Part shown: piece by piece, positions 1-8,902 of the stretch | Position numbering within the stretch: the first letter of the stretch is position 1 | Layout: the number at the start of each line of letters is the position of its first letter | The notes under the pieces: generated by a model | Seen by the model: the letters and a program-made list of their open reading frames with translations, nothing else | Database searches by the model: none | What the model was told of the DNA's origin: nothing | Translations under genes and position numbers: made by a program | From: Rhodospirillaceae bacterium | GTDB taxonomy: Bacteria; Pseudomonadota; Alphaproteobacteria; Bin65 | Assembly: GCA_011523655.1 (NCBI GenBank) | Contig: WTGH01000067.1 | Coordinates: forward strand, 1 to 64,000 | Reading direction: 5' to 3' | Length of the DNA: 64,000 nt

Positions 1-245
1 TTCGGTCAATCGGCAATCTGGCGTCTTGCGCCGTCAGGCGCCGCCCTGATTTTGAAAAAATCTGCATTCGTTTTGATGACGGATGCGTATTCTGCCCCAA
101 GAGACTCCATACTAATACATTGTAAATAAATGGGAAATGGCGATTTTGAAAAAACTTGATCCGGGGCGGCAAAATTGAGAATTCACGAGCGCTCTCGATA
201 CGCGGCAGTCGCCCGCGTCTGCCAGACGATCCTTGCGCCCTGCCC
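1..245. other. Intergenic region at the window edge
   Basis: No gene is supported here. The stretch is much more AT-rich than the rest of the window. A 12-base element, GATTTTGAAAAA, occurs twice (about 48-59 and 141-152). Both copies lie beyond the 3' end of the minus-strand hydrolase gene that stops at 246. I see no clear promoter or terminator. The upstream neighbour may lie outside the window. Confidence 0.4.
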
Positions 246-1529
246 TTATTCCGCCACCTGCCGGATCTCGGTCTCGATCAGGTTCCTGCGCTCGAGGGTC
301 TGGTGGACCGGGCACTTGTCGGCGATTTCGCGCAGGCGGGCGCGCTGGGCGTCGTCGATATCGCCCCGGACCTCGATGGAGCGGCCGAGCCGGTCGATCT
401 TGCCGGCCTTGGTCTCGCAGTCCGCGCAGTCCTTGGCATGAACCTTGTCGTGGCGGACCCGCGTCGCGACCCGCTCGACCGGCCAGCCCTTGCGGTCGGC
501 GTACATCCTGAGTGTCATGGTCGTGCAGGCGCCGAGCGCGGCGGCGAGATAGCCGTAGGGCGTCGGCCCGGTACCGGTGCCGCCGAAGGCTTCCGGCTCG
601 TCCGCCCGCAGCCGGTGTTCGCCGTCGTCGACGATCTGGGCGAATTTGCCGGCCCCCGCCTCGTAGACGATCAGTTCGCCGGGTTCGGGCTGCAGGCGCC
701 GGTGTTCCGCCGCCTCCGGCTTCGGCAGGTAGCGGGCCGCCCAGGACGCCAGCACGTCGGCGACATAGGCCGCGTCGGCGCGCCGGGTCAGCAGATGGTC
801 GGCGTCGTCGAGCGACACGAAGCTCTTGGGATGCTTTGCCGCCTGGAAGATCGCCCCGGCATTCCCGATGCCGACCGTCGCGTCGAGCGGCGCGTGGAAC
901 ACGATCAGCGCCTTCTTCAGGGCAGCGATGCGTTCCGCCAGCCGCTGGCCCGCAATATCCTCGAGAAACTGCCGCCGGATCGTGAATGTGCGGCCGGCGA
1001 GCCGGACCTCGGCCTCCCCGTCCGCCTCGATCCTCTCGATGTCGGCCCGGAAATTGTGCGCGACATGGGCCGGATCGGCGGGCGCGCCGACCGTGGCGAC
1101 CGCCCGGGCCTCGGGAATGTCCCCCGCCGCCGCCAGCACCGCCGCGCCGCCGAGGGAATGGCCGACCAGCAGGTCCGGCGCCCGGCGGTTGGCGCGCAGC
1201 CAGTCCGCCGCCCGGACCAGGTCCTGCACGTTGGACGAGAAATCGGTGTTGGCGAAATCGCCGCCGCTCGCGCCGAGACCGGTAAAATCGAACCGGAGGA
1301 CGGCAAACCCGCGTTCGGCGAGGCCGGCGCTGATCCGCGTGGCCGCAAAGACATCCTTCGAACAGGTGAAACAGTGCGCAAACAGCGCATGGGCCCGCGG
1401 TTCGCCCTCCGGCAGGTCGAGCCGCGCCGCCAGCCTGGCGTTCTGCGAGCCTTCGAACTCGATCCGTTCGGTCTTGCCTGCCCCGGTCGTGCTTGCCCTG
1501 GTCGTGCCTGTCCCGGTCTTGTCCGTCAT
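246..1529 (-). CDS. Alpha/beta hydrolase fused to an OsmC-family peroxidase-like domain
   Basis: A 427-residue two-domain protein. The first ~255 residues are an alpha/beta hydrolase: the oxyanion region is followed by the nucleophile elbow GHSLGG, with acidic and His residues further on (DDADHLL). The last ~150 residues resemble OsmC/YhfA proteins ([20 protein letters not shown] and a second conserved Cys in KDCADCE), a family that reduces organic hydroperoxides through a two-cysteine centre. This fusion is a known architecture in proteobacteria; its substrate is not established. The ATG at 1529 was chosen because the frame upstream lacks hydrolase similarity. The protein opens with a low-complexity T/G-rich stretch. 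Transcribed away from the Nudix gene at 1624, so the two share a short divergent promoter region. Confidence 0.85.
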   Translation of the reverse strand: MTDKTGTGTTRASTTGAGKTERIEFEGSQNARLAARLDLPEGEPRAHALFAHCFTCSKDVFAATRISAGLAERGFAVLRFDFTGLGASGGDFANTDFSSNVQDLVRAADWLRANRRAPDLLVGHSLGGAAVLAAAGDIPEARAVATVGAPADPAHVAHNFRADIERIEADGEAEVRLAGRTFTIRRQFLEDIAGQRLAERIAALKKALIVFHAPLDATVGIGNAGAIFQAAKHPKSFVSLDDADHLLTRRADAAYVADVLASWAARYLPKPEAAEHRRLQPEPGELIVYEAGAGKFAQIVDDGEHRLRADEPEAFGGTGTGPTPYGYLAAALGACTTMTLRMYADRKGWPVERVATRVRHDKVHAKDCADCETKAGKIDRLGRSIEVRGDIDDAQRARLREIADKCPVHQTLERRNLIETEIRQVAE

Positions 1530-1623
1530 GGTCTGACACCTTGCGCCTTGCCGCTGCCGATAGACGGCATATGGTTGCCCGCCCGGCGACCGCCGCAGCT
1601 TTTTTCGCAAGCAGGGTTTCACA

Positions 1624-2256
1624 TTGCTGTCAGGACGACACATCCGGCCCGGCCGGAAAGCCGAGCTTCTGGCGCGGGAAACCGGCTGGCACGGCTATTT
1701 CCGCCTCGACCTGCTGACCCTGCGCCATACCCGCCACGACGGCTCGATGAGCCCGGCGCTGGAGCGCGAGATGTTCGAACGCGGCCATGCGGCCGGCGTG
1801 CTGCCCTACGATCCCGCGCGCGACGAGGTTCTCCTGATCGAGCAGTTCCGGCCCGGCCCGCTCGCCGCCGGAGATCCCGATCCGTGGCAGATCGAGATCG
1901 TCGCCGGAATGATCGACAAGGACGGCGAAACCGCGGAGGACGTCGTGCGGCGCGAGGCGATGGAGGAAGCCGGGATCGAAATCGGCAGCCTGGAGCCGAT
2001 CGCCGAGATCTACACGACGCCCGGCGCGTGCACCGAGCGGATCGCCCTGTTCTGCGGCCGCTGCGACCTCGCCGGCGCGGGCGGCATCTTCGGCCTTGCC
2101 GGCGAAGACGAAGATATCCGGGCCTTCCCGTGCAGCATGGCCGAGATTCGCGCAGCGCTGGACGGCCGCGCGATCCGCAACGCCATCACCGTCGTCGCCC
2201 TGCAATGGCTGTGCCTGAACCGCGAGCGGCTGCGTGCGGCATGGCAGAGCCGATAG
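1624..2256 (+). CDS. nudF: Nudix hydrolase, ADP-ribose pyrophosphatase (NudF-like)
   Basis: A 210-residue protein of the size of ADP-ribose pyrophosphatases, which hydrolyse ADP-ribose to AMP and ribose 5-phosphate. The Nudix box is visible around residues 99-122: GMIDKDGETAEDVV followed by RREAMEEAGI, which carries the metal-binding REXXEE core. The spacing between the leading Gly and the first Glu is one residue longer than the textbook G-X5-E. The N-terminal half with HAAGVLPYDP and LIEQFRPG is typical of the NudF/TrgB subgroup. The start is a TTG at 1624; no better in-frame ATG precedes the conserved region. Divergent from the hydrolase-OsmC gene. Confidence 0.85.
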   Translation: MLSGRHIRPGRKAELLARETGWHGYFRLDLLTLRHTRHDGSMSPALEREMFERGHAAGVLPYDPARDEVLLIEQFRPGPLAAGDPDPWQIEIVAGMIDKDGETAEDVVRREAMEEAGIEIGSLEPIAEIYTTPGACTERIALFCGRCDLAGAGGIFGLAGEDEDIRAFPCSMAEIRAALDGRAIRNAITVVALQWLCLNRERLRAAWQSR

Positions 2257-2294
2257 CGCGATCCGGGCGCCCCTTCGACTTCGCTCAGGGCAGG

Positions 2295-2405
2295 CCCTTC
2301 GATACGCCCCGGCCGGGGGCCGGGGCTACTCAGGGTGAGGGGGAAGGGGAGCGAACGCAATACACACCCTCATCCCGAGTAGGCGCGCCAGCGCCGTATC
2401 GAGGG
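2295..2405. repeat. Long imperfect inverted repeat in the gap before cysK
   Basis: The left arm (CCCTTCGATACG at 2295-2306, then CTACTCAGGGTGAGGG near 2326-2341) is matched in reverse complement by CCCTCATCCCGAGTAG and CGTATCGAGGGG (about 2367-2405). A further CCCTTCGACTTCGCTCAGGG precedes it at 2271-2290. It resembles the dispersed palindromic intergenic elements common in high-GC proteobacteria. It could act as a transcript-end structure after the Nudix gene. It is distinct in sequence from the repeat family at 15.6, 17.1 and 62.0 kb. Confidence 0.6.
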
Positions 2406-2517
2406 GCGCTTCGCCGGCAAGGGGAGCAGGTCCGGCTGCGGACGGAAACCGTGACAGTGGCGAGAAATCCGGGCTAGGGTGCCGCATTCCTCGGACCTTC
2501 GGGAGTGCGCCCGCGCA

Positions 2518-3522
2518 ATGACCATCAACGACGGCTTTGTCGGCACTATCGGCAACACGCCGCTCATCAGACTGAAGGGGCCGTCGGAAGCGACCGGCTG
2601 CACCATCCTGGGCAAGGCCGAGTTCCTCAACCCCGGCCAGTCCGTCAAGGACCGCGCCGCCCTCGCCATCATCGAGGACGCCGAGCGCTCCGGCGCGCTC
2701 AGGCCCGGCGGCACGATCGTCGAGGGCACGGCGGGCAACACCGGCATCGGCCTCGCCCTGGTCGGCAACGCGCGCGGCTACCGCACGGTGATCGTCATTC
2801 CGGACAACCAGTCCCAGGAGAAGAAGGACATGCTGCGCCTGTGCGGCGCGGAACTGGTCGAGGTGCCGCCCGCGCCCTACCGGGACCCGAACAACTATGT
2901 GAAGGTGTCGGGCCGGATGGCCGAGAAGCTCGCCGAAACCGAGCCGAACGGCGCCATCTGGGCCAACCAGTTCGACAATGTCGCCAACCGCGACGGCCAC
3001 TACCGCACCACCGGGCCGGAAATCTGGGACCATACCGATGGCAGGGTCGACGGCTTCATCTGCGCCGTCGGCTCCGGCGGCACGCTGGCCGGCGTGGCGA
3101 TGGCGCTGCGCGAGCGCAGGAAAGACGTGCAGATCGGCCTGGCCGACCCGATGGGCGCGGCGCTGTGGCACTATTACGTCCACGGCGAGCTGAAGGCCGA
3201 GGGCGCCTCGATCACAGAGGGCATCGGCCAGGGCCGGATCACCGCCAATATCGAGGGGCTGGAGATCGACCACGCCTACCGGATCGACGACCGCGAGGCC
3301 CTGCCCTACTGCTTCGACCTGCTGCAGCAGGAGGGCCTGTGCCTCGGCGGCAGCAGCGGCATCAACGTCGCCGGCGCGGTCCGCCTCGCCGAGGACATGG
3401 GGCCGGGCCACACCATCGTCACCGTGCTGTGCGACTACGGCAACCGCTACCAGAGCAAGATGTTCAACCCGGCCTTCCTGCGCGAAAAGGACCTGCCCGT
3501 GCCGGCATGGCTGGAGGGATAG
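2518..3522 (+). CDS. Cysteine synthase / O-acetylserine sulfhydrylase family, PLP-dependent
   Basis: A 334-residue fold-type II PLP enzyme. GNTPLIRL (about 12-19), the PLP lysine in NPGQSVKDRAA (Lys44), the phosphate-binding GTAGNTG loop and GSGGT are all present. The family makes cysteine from O-acetylserine and sulfide. The C-terminal GLCLGGSSGINVAGAVRLA is typical of the CysK/CBS group. ATG 2518 begins the recognisable family N-terminus; an in-frame upstream start at 2479 adds a segment without similarity. Eight bases separate it from the downstream sulfurtransferase, so the two probably form a sulfur-metabolism operon. It could instead be a cystathionine beta-synthase-type enzyme; the sequence does not separate these. 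Confidence 0.85.
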   Translation: MTINDGFVGTIGNTPLIRLKGPSEATGCTILGKAEFLNPGQSVKDRAALAIIEDAERSGALRPGGTIVEGTAGNTGIGLALVGNARGYRTVIVIPDNQSQEKKDMLRLCGAELVEVPPAPYRDPNNYVKVSGRMAEKLAETEPNGAIWANQFDNVANRDGHYRTTGPEIWDHTDGRVDGFICAVGSGGTLAGVAMALRERRKDVQIGLADPMGAALWHYYVHGELKAEGASITEGIGQGRITANIEGLEIDHAYRIDDREALPYCFDLLQQEGLCLGGSSGINVAGAVRLAEDMGPGHTIVTVLCDYGNRYQSKMFNPAFLREKDLPVPAWLEG

Positions 3523-3530
3523 ACACGCGC

Positions 3531-4388
3531 ATGACCTACGCCAATCCCACCGCCCTCGTCTCGACGGACTGGCTCGCCGCGCATCTGGATGCGCCGGACG
3601 TGCGCGTCGTCGACGCCTCCTGGTACCTGCCGGCGATGAACCGGGACGCGAAGGCCGAATACGCCAACGCCCACATCCCCGGCGCGGTCTATTTCGATAT
3701 CGACGAGATTGCGGACACCGACTCGCCCTACCCTCATACCCTGCCGAGCCCCGAGAAGTTTTCGTCGCGGGTGCGCAAGCTGGGCCTCGGCGACGGCAAC
3801 CGCATCGTGGTCTACGACGGCGCCGGGATTTTCAGCGCGCCGCGGGTCTGGTGGATGTTCCGCCGCTTCGGCCATGGCGACGTCGCGGTGCTCGACGGCG
3901 GCTTCCCGAAATGGCTGAAGGAGGGCCGTCCGACCGAGGCGCTGCCGCCCATGCCCCAGGAGCGGCATTTCACGCCGCGCGTCGATCACACGATGGCGCG
4001 GGACCTGCCGCGGATGCGCCGGATCGTGGCGGAGAGCCGCCGCCAAATCGCCGACGCGCGCTCCTTCGACCGGTTTACCGGCGAGGCGAAGGAACCGCGG
4101 CCGGGCCTGCCGTCCGGCCACATTCCCGGCAGCCTGAGCCTGCCGTTTCAGAAATTGCAGGACGCCGAGAGCGGTACGATGTTGCCGGCCGACGGGCTGA
4201 AGGCGGCGTTCGAGGATGCCGGGATCGATCTCGCACAGCCGGTGGTCGCGACCTGCGGCTCGGGCGTTTCGGCCTGCACGCTGGCGCTCGGCCTCCATCT
4301 GCTCGGCCACCGGGACGTCGCGGTTTACGACGGCTCCTGGAGCGAATGGGCGGCGCAGCCGGACGCGCCGGTCGCCACCGGCCCCTGA
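3531..4388 (+). CDS. sseA: 3-mercaptopyruvate sulfurtransferase (tandem rhodanese)
   Basis: A 285-residue protein with two rhodanese domains. The N-terminal one (about 10-135) is structural. The C-terminal one (about 165-280) holds the catalytic cysteine, Cys242, in the loop CGSGVSAC. A CGSGV-type loop is characteristic of mercaptopyruvate sulfurtransferases, whereas thiosulfate sulfurtransferases usually carry CRKGVT. The enzyme moves sulfur from 3-mercaptopyruvate to thiol or cyanide acceptors. ATG 3531 lies 8 bases past the cysteine synthase stop, which supports co-transcription and a shared role in cysteine sulfur handling. Confidence 0.88.
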   Translation: MTYANPTALVSTDWLAAHLDAPDVRVVDASWYLPAMNRDAKAEYANAHIPGAVYFDIDEIADTDSPYPHTLPSPEKFSSRVRKLGLGDGNRIVVYDGAGIFSAPRVWWMFRRFGHGDVAVLDGGFPKWLKEGRPTEALPPMPQERHFTPRVDHTMARDLPRMRRIVAESRRQIADARSFDRFTGEAKEPRPGLPSGHIPGSLSLPFQKLQDAESGTMLPADGLKAAFEDAGIDLAQPVVATCGSGVSACTLALGLHLLGHRDVAVYDGSWSEWAAQPDAPVATGP

Positions 4389-4413
4389 TCCGCCGACCTC
4401 CGATCCTCCGACG

Positions 4414-5445
4414 ATGGCCGACGCGCTCGTCCTTGCCCGCATCCGGCCCGCCACCGACGACGATTTCGACACCATCGCCGACCTGTGGCGCAAAGCCGGG
4501 CTGACCCGACCGTGGAACGACCCGGCCGCCGACATCAAACGCTGCCGCGAAACGCCGACTGCCAAACTCTTCGTCGCAGAACTCGGCGATACCATCGTCG
4601 GCAGCGTCATGGCCGGCCATGACGGGCACCGGGGCTGGGTCTACTATCTGGCAGTCGATCCGGAGGTCCAGCGCAATGGCCTCGGCCGGCGCCTGATGCA
4701 CCGGGCCGAAGCATGGCTCAAACGGGCCGGCGCGCCGAAGGTCCAGCTGATGGTGCGCACGGACAATGCGCCGGTCCGCGCCTTCTACGACGCCCTCGGC
4801 TATGCCGAATCCGGGGTCGCGACCTTCGAGAAATGGTTCGACGATGACGCGGCGGCGAAGAAGGCCGCGGCCCGAGGCAACCCGGAAGCGACGCTCGAAG
4901 TCACAATCACCTGGCTGGAAATGAAGAAGAGGCCGACCCGCCCGTCCTTCGCGCGGCCGAAGGGCGTGGCGCTCATGCGCGCGGGCGATCCGGGCGTCGC
5001 CTTCTACCGCTATCTCTACGACCGGGTCGGTGCGGACTGGCTGTGGTACGCCCGGCGCAAGCTGGACGACGCGGCGCTCGACGCCATCGTCTCCGACGAG
5101 CGGGTCGACCTCTATGTGCTCTACCGCACCGGCGCGCCGGCCGGCTTCGCGGAACTCGACCGGCGCCGGGACGGCGAGATCGAGCTGGCCTATTTCGGCT
5201 TGGTGCCGGAGGCGATCGGCCGGGGCCTCGGCGTCTGGCTGCTGCACGAGATCATCGACATCGCCTGGTCCCACGAGCCGGAGCGGCTCTGGCTCAACAC
5301 CTGCACCCACGACCATCCGCGCGCCCTGCCCCTCTACCAGCGCGCCGGCTTCGTCCCCTACCGCCAGGAGACGCAAACCATCCCCGATCCAAGGGCGGCG
5401 GGGTTGATTGCGTACCCGGCCGGCAGCCGGGCCGATTTGCGTTGA
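4414..5445 (+). CDS. Tandem GNAT-family acetyltransferase
   Basis: A 343-residue protein made of two acetyl-CoA-dependent N-acetyltransferase (GNAT) domains. The first (about 5-150) resembles YpeA/RimI-type enzymes, with VDPEVQRNGLGRRLM as the acetyl-CoA pyrophosphate loop. The second (about 185-330) carries GLVPEAIGRGLGVWLL followed by NTCTHDHPRALPLYQRAGF, the pattern of a separate family normally found as a single-domain protein. Both loops look intact, so both halves could be active. ATG 4414 is 26 bases after the sulfurtransferase stop. Substrates are not predictable from sequence. Confidence 0.8.
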   Translation: MADALVLARIRPATDDDFDTIADLWRKAGLTRPWNDPAADIKRCRETPTAKLFVAELGDTIVGSVMAGHDGHRGWVYYLAVDPEVQRNGLGRRLMHRAEAWLKRAGAPKVQLMVRTDNAPVRAFYDALGYAESGVATFEKWFDDDAAAKKAAARGNPEATLEVTITWLEMKKRPTRPSFARPKGVALMRAGDPGVAFYRYLYDRVGADWLWYARRKLDDAALDAIVSDERVDLYVLYRTGAPAGFAELDRRRDGEIELAYFGLVPEAIGRGLGVWLLHEIIDIAWSHEPERLWLNTCTHDHPRALPLYQRAGFVPYRQETQTIPDPRAAGLIAYPAGSRADLR

Positions 5446-5453
5446 TCCGACGG

Positions 5454-5470
5454 AGCCGGCCGCGCCGGCT
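5454..5470 (+). terminator. Short GC hairpin after the GNAT gene
   Basis: AGCCGGC and GCCGGCT pair perfectly around a CGC loop, 9 bases after the GNAT stop codon. There is no T-run, so intrinsic termination is uncertain. A second small inverted repeat, CCCC-AATGCT-GGGG, follows near 5506-5519. Confidence 0.35.
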
Positions 5471-5639
5471 TCCCCGAAATCCTCCGGGAATCGTTTCTGA
5501 ATCTCCCCAATGCTGGGGAAGCGCCTCGTCAATGAGGGCGTCTATCTTCGGACGCTTGCGGCAATGCTGCCGGGGTTGTCCCCCCAAGGTGGCCGCCTGC
5601 CGCTCCTGAACGGGGTCGCAAATCAGTGATGCGCTTTGA

Positions 5640-6872
5640 ATGCGCCGGGTGGGCCGGCGCAGGCAGAAATGCGAAAGGGAACGGACTCGCCCCGGAGACG
5701 TGGCCGGGGTGACGGTCGGCCGGACAGACGACCCGTTCGAACGGACGGTCGAAACGCTTCTGGACGCCGCTTTCGACGACGCACGCTGGGGCGATGCCTT
5801 CCGGGCGATCGACCGGCTGTGCGCGCTCAACGGCGGCCAGTTCACGGCCCTGGCGGCAAACGGCGACGGCGACCCCGAGGCGGTGTTCGCGGCGTGCTAT
5901 ATCGACGGCGATCCGCACCAGGAAATCGTCGCGGACTGGGCCGCGAACTATTCGTCGTTTAGCGAGAATGTGCCGCGGATTGGCAGGCTGCCGGCCTGGC
6001 GGCTGACCCACAACGAGGAGCTGTTCACGCCGGCCGAGAAACGGTCGTCCCTCATGTACAACGAATTCCAGCCGAAATACGACTGCCGGGACCAGATGGC
6101 GGTGGTGGTGGAGCGGCGATCCGGGGGCCGCCCCGAAGACGGCTGCCTGTTCTGGACCATGGCGAACGGCGAGGCCGGCTGGGAGCCGGACAAGCTGAAG
6201 CGGATCCGCGCCCTGCTGCCCCATATCCGCCAGGCGGTCCGGATCCGGCGAGAGCTGGCGGCGACGGAGGCGCATGGCTACGCCGATGCGACCGCCTTGC
6301 TGGAGAACGCGACGCCGGGCGCGATATTTCTGGACCGCCGGGGAAATATCGTCTCGGCCAACCGCACGGCACAGCGCATGCTGCGCGACCGGAACGGCAT
6401 CCACGAATGGCGGGGCGAATTGCGCGCCGCTGCGCCGCGTGACGACGCGCGGCTCCGCAGACTGGTGACCGGAGCCCTGCCGCGGATCGGGGGCATTCCG
6501 GCCGGCGGGACCATGTCGGCACAGCGACCGTCCGGTCTGCCGCTCATCCTTCATGTCCATCCCGTCACGCCCGGCCGGGCCGATTTCGGTGCGGAACGGG
6601 TGGCGGCGCTGGTGCTGGTCCGCGATCCGGACGCAGGCCGGCTCGACCCGCAGGCGGTCGGCGATGCGCTCGGCCTGACGCCTGCCGAGAGCCGCGTTGC
6701 CGTCCTGCTGGGGACGGGCAGGAACGTTCGCGACATCGCGCGCGAACTCGGCCGGTCGGAGAATACGGTGCGCTGGACCCTGAAGAACGTCCTCTCGAAG
6801 ACGAATTCGGCCCGCCAGGCCGATCTGGTCCGGCTCCTGCTTCAGTTGCCGCCGGGCGATCGGGGCCCGTAG
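5640..6872 (+). CDS. LuxR-type helix-turn-helix transcriptional regulator
   Basis: About 410 residues. The C-terminal ~65 residues form a LuxR/GerE DNA-binding domain: LGLTPAESRVAVLLGTGRNV, then DIARELGRSENTVRWTLKNV. The middle (about 215-290) looks PAS-like (TPGAIFLDRRGNIVSANRTA), and the N-terminal ~180 residues are an unrecognised sensor region. No acyl-homoserine-lactone binding domain or receiver Asp is evident. ATG 5640 gives a basic extension and has no obvious ribosome site; GTG 5709, with GGAG 10 bases upstream, is a likely alternative start. Target genes are unknown, and no partner gene is adjacent. Confidence 0.75.
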   Translation: MRRVGRRRQKCERERTRPGDVAGVTVGRTDDPFERTVETLLDAAFDDARWGDAFRAIDRLCALNGGQFTALAANGDGDPEAVFAACYIDGDPHQEIVADWAANYSSFSENVPRIGRLPAWRLTHNEELFTPAEKRSSLMYNEFQPKYDCRDQMAVVVERRSGGRPEDGCLFWTMANGEAGWEPDKLKRIRALLPHIRQAVRIRRELAATEAHGYADATALLENATPGAIFLDRRGNIVSANRTAQRMLRDRNGIHEWRGELRAAAPRDDARLRRLVTGALPRIGGIPAGGTMSAQRPSGLPLILHVHPVTPGRADFGAERVAALVLVRDPDAGRLDPQAVGDALGLTPAESRVAVLLGTGRNVRDIARELGRSENTVRWTLKNVLSKTNSARQADLVRLLLQLPPGDRGP

Positions 6873-6927
6873 GCCCGGCCGGATCGCTCAGACTGGCGGC
6901 CGCGGGCGGCGTTCCCTCGCGAAACAC

Positions 6928-7671
6928 TCAAAACCGGTAGGTAACGCCCAGCATCACCACGGGATAGAACTTGAAATTGTCCAACTGCCCCTTGAGGTCC
7001 GCGTGCTCTTTTTCGAGGTCGGCGCTCAGAGCGGCCGAAGCGGCCATGTCGCCACACTCCCCCCGAACCGTCGGCCGGCCGCTTTCGGAAACGCTGAAGT
7101 TGCACGAAGAACCATTGTCGTCCACGCGGCCCGAAACCGAAAGCCTGGGCGCGCCCTGATAGATCGCGCCGGCATCGGCGAAGAAGGAGAAACCGCCTCC
7201 ATCCGCCCTTCCGCTCGTCCATCCTATTCCGAGATAGGGTGCCACGGCATTGAAGCCCAACTCCGCTTTCAAGTTGCCTTCGTAGTCGTCGGTGTCGCCG
7301 GCGCCGAATTCGCTTGTACGGGAGGCGAACGTAAACTTGTTCCCGTTGTACAGCACGCCGGCCGTGACCCTGAAACCGTTCTCGAACGGATGCCAGTCGC
7401 CCAGCAATCCGAGAGACAGAAGCTGCACGTCGACGGAATACTGGTTGCCGGCGCTGGATTCTTTTCTGTCGAAACTGAAATAGTTGGCCACGGCCCGGGC
7501 CGAGAAGGCGGGAGAGATGTCGTATCCGAGCGAAAACCCGGCACCCAGCGTGCTCGCGTGAGCCCCTGCGAAGATCGAATCGTCCTGCGCCCTGGCGGTG
7601 GCAGGCTGGATTGAAACGGCAAACAGGAAAGCGGCACAGGCGGCAAGGGCCGCGGTCGTTCGGTTTGGCAC
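6928..7671 (-). CDS. Outer-membrane beta-barrel-like protein with signal peptide
   Basis: A 247-residue exported protein. The N-terminus is a signal peptide with a hydrophobic core (ALAACAAFLFAVSI) and a probable cleavage after ATARAQ. The rest alternates polar and hydrophobic residues with many Gly and aromatics and ends in YRF, the terminal aromatic signature of outer-membrane barrels. It resembles OmpW/opacity-type small barrels in style only; the ligand is unknown. GTG 7671 was chosen because GGAG sits 7 bases upstream and the signal peptide begins there. The ATG at 7740 would add 23 residues ahead of the signal peptide. Confidence 0.65.
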   Translation of the reverse strand: MPNRTTAALAACAAFLFAVSIQPATARAQDDSIFAGAHASTLGAGFSLGYDISPAFSARAVANYFSFDRKESSAGNQYSVDVQLLSLGLLGDWHPFENGFRVTAGVLYNGNKFTFASRTSEFGAGDTDDYEGNLKAELGFNAVAPYLGIGWTSGRADGGGFSFFADAGAIYQGAPRLSVSGRVDDNGSSCNFSVSESGRPTVRGECGDMAASAALSADLEKEHADLKGQLDNFKFYPVVMLGVTYRF

Positions 7672-7741
7672 GGCCCGACTCCGGTTTTCTGGCGGTGAAA
7701 GCGCCTTATCCGGACTGCCGCGTTTCCTGTCCCCACCCAAA

Positions 7742-8092
7742 TGGGCGGTTTCGGCCGAAATTTTCCCCGGCCGGATTGTCTCCTCCGTTGAGTCGCGGTT
7801 CGGTTTGAAGTGCGGGCCGGCGGCTGCTCAAGGCCGCGTTGCCGCCGTACCCAGGCCGGGTAAAAGCGTTCACGACATCGCGCGTACGCGGCTGAGCGGT
7901 GCGCGCGACGAAAGGCTTGTTTGCGGTGACGCTGACAACGCCCGCCGCTGTTTTCGACAAGACACCAAAGCGAAAATAACGCCGGTTTCCCGGGTCCGGT
8001 CCATGCGCCGGTCCAGAAAATTGCGGCGCTTCGGGCCGTAGGGGAAGGTTTGAAACCCTCGCCTACAGTCGGTCGGCACTGTCTGCACCCGC
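7742..8092. other. Intergenic region between the barrel gene and the aap operon
   Basis: About 350 bases with no supportable gene. It should hold the promoter of the minus-strand barrel gene on its left side. On its right side it holds the end of the aap transcript, including the imperfect hairpin listed at 8038-8066. Nothing else is recognisable. Confidence 0.5.
8038..8066 (-). terminator. Imperfect hairpin downstream of aapP
   Basis: The sequence reads GTAGGGGAAGGTTT then GAAACCCTCGCCTAC, giving about 12 of 15 paired positions. It lies 27-55 bases past the aapP stop, at the place expected for the end of the aap transcript. No T-run follows on the minus strand, so it may be a repeat or an RNA-stabilising structure. 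Confidence 0.35.
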
Positions 8093-8899
8093 CTACTTGT
8101 CGAGTATCTGGCTGAGGAACAGCTTGGTACGGTCGGATTGCGGGTTGTTGAAGAACTCGGACGGGGTGTTCTGCTCGACGATCTGGCCCTGGTCCATGAA
8201 GATCACCCGGTCGGCGACCTGGGAGGCGAAGCCCATCTCGTGGGTCACGACCAGCATGGTCATGCCTGATTCGGCGAGATCGACCATCACGTCGAGCACC
8301 TCCTTGATCATCTCCGGGTCGAGGGCCGAGGTCGGCTCGTCGAACAGCATGATGTTGGGCTGCATGCACAGCGACCGGGCGATCGCGACGCGCTGCTGCT
8401 GGCCGCCGGAGAGCTGGCCCGGATATTTGTCGACCTGCTCCGGGATCTTGACCCGTTCGAGATAGCGGTGCGCCAGCGCCTCGGCCTCGTCGCGCGGCGT
8501 CTTGCGCACCCAGATCGGCGCGATGCACAGGTTTTCCAGCACGGTGAGGTGCGGGAACAGGTTGAACTGCTGGAACACCATGCCGACCTCACGCCGGATG
8601 GTGTCGATATTCTTGAGGTCGTGGGTCAGCTCCGTGCCGTCGATGACGATCCGGCCCTCCTGATGGTCCTCCAGCCGGTTGATGCAGCGGATCAGGGTCG
8701 ACTTGCCGGAGCCCGACGGCCCGCAGATGACGATCTTTTCCTGGCGTTCGACGATCAGGTCGATGTCGCGCAGCACATGGAACGAGCCGAACCATTTGTT
8801 GAGCCCTTCGATCGTGATGATCCGCCTGTATTCCTGCGTCGGATCGCCGGCCGCGGCGGGTGCTGCGTCGGGGGTCGCGTCGGGGGTCGCGTCGGCCAT
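8093..8899 (-). CDS. aapP: General L-amino acid ABC transporter, ATP-binding protein
   Basis: A 268-residue ABC ATPase of the polar amino-acid uptake family, the cytoplasmic motor for AapQM. Walker A is GPSGSGKST (60-68), the Q-loop is [10 protein letters not shown], the ABC signature LSGGQQQR, and Walker [14 protein letters not shown]-like ([13 protein letters not shown]), with the H-loop VTHEM. The first ~20 residues are a low-complexity repeat ([12 protein letters not shown]) ahead of the conserved domain, so translation could also begin later. Three bases separate it from aapM, and it closes a four-gene operon. Confidence 0.92.
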   Translation of the reverse strand: MADATPDATPDAAPAAAGDPTQEYRRIITIEGLNKWFGSFHVLRDIDLIVERQEKIVICGPSGSGKSTLIRCINRLEDHQEGRIVIDGTELTHDLKNIDTIRREVGMVFQQFNLFPHLTVLENLCIAPIWVRKTPRDEAEALAHRYLERVKIPEQVDKYPGQLSGGQQQRVAIARSLCMQPNIMLFDEPTSALDPEMIKEVLDVMVDLAESGMTMLVVTHEMGFASQVADRVIFMDQGQIVEQNTPSEFFNNPQSDRTKLFLSQILDK

Positions 8900-8902
8900 A
8901 CG

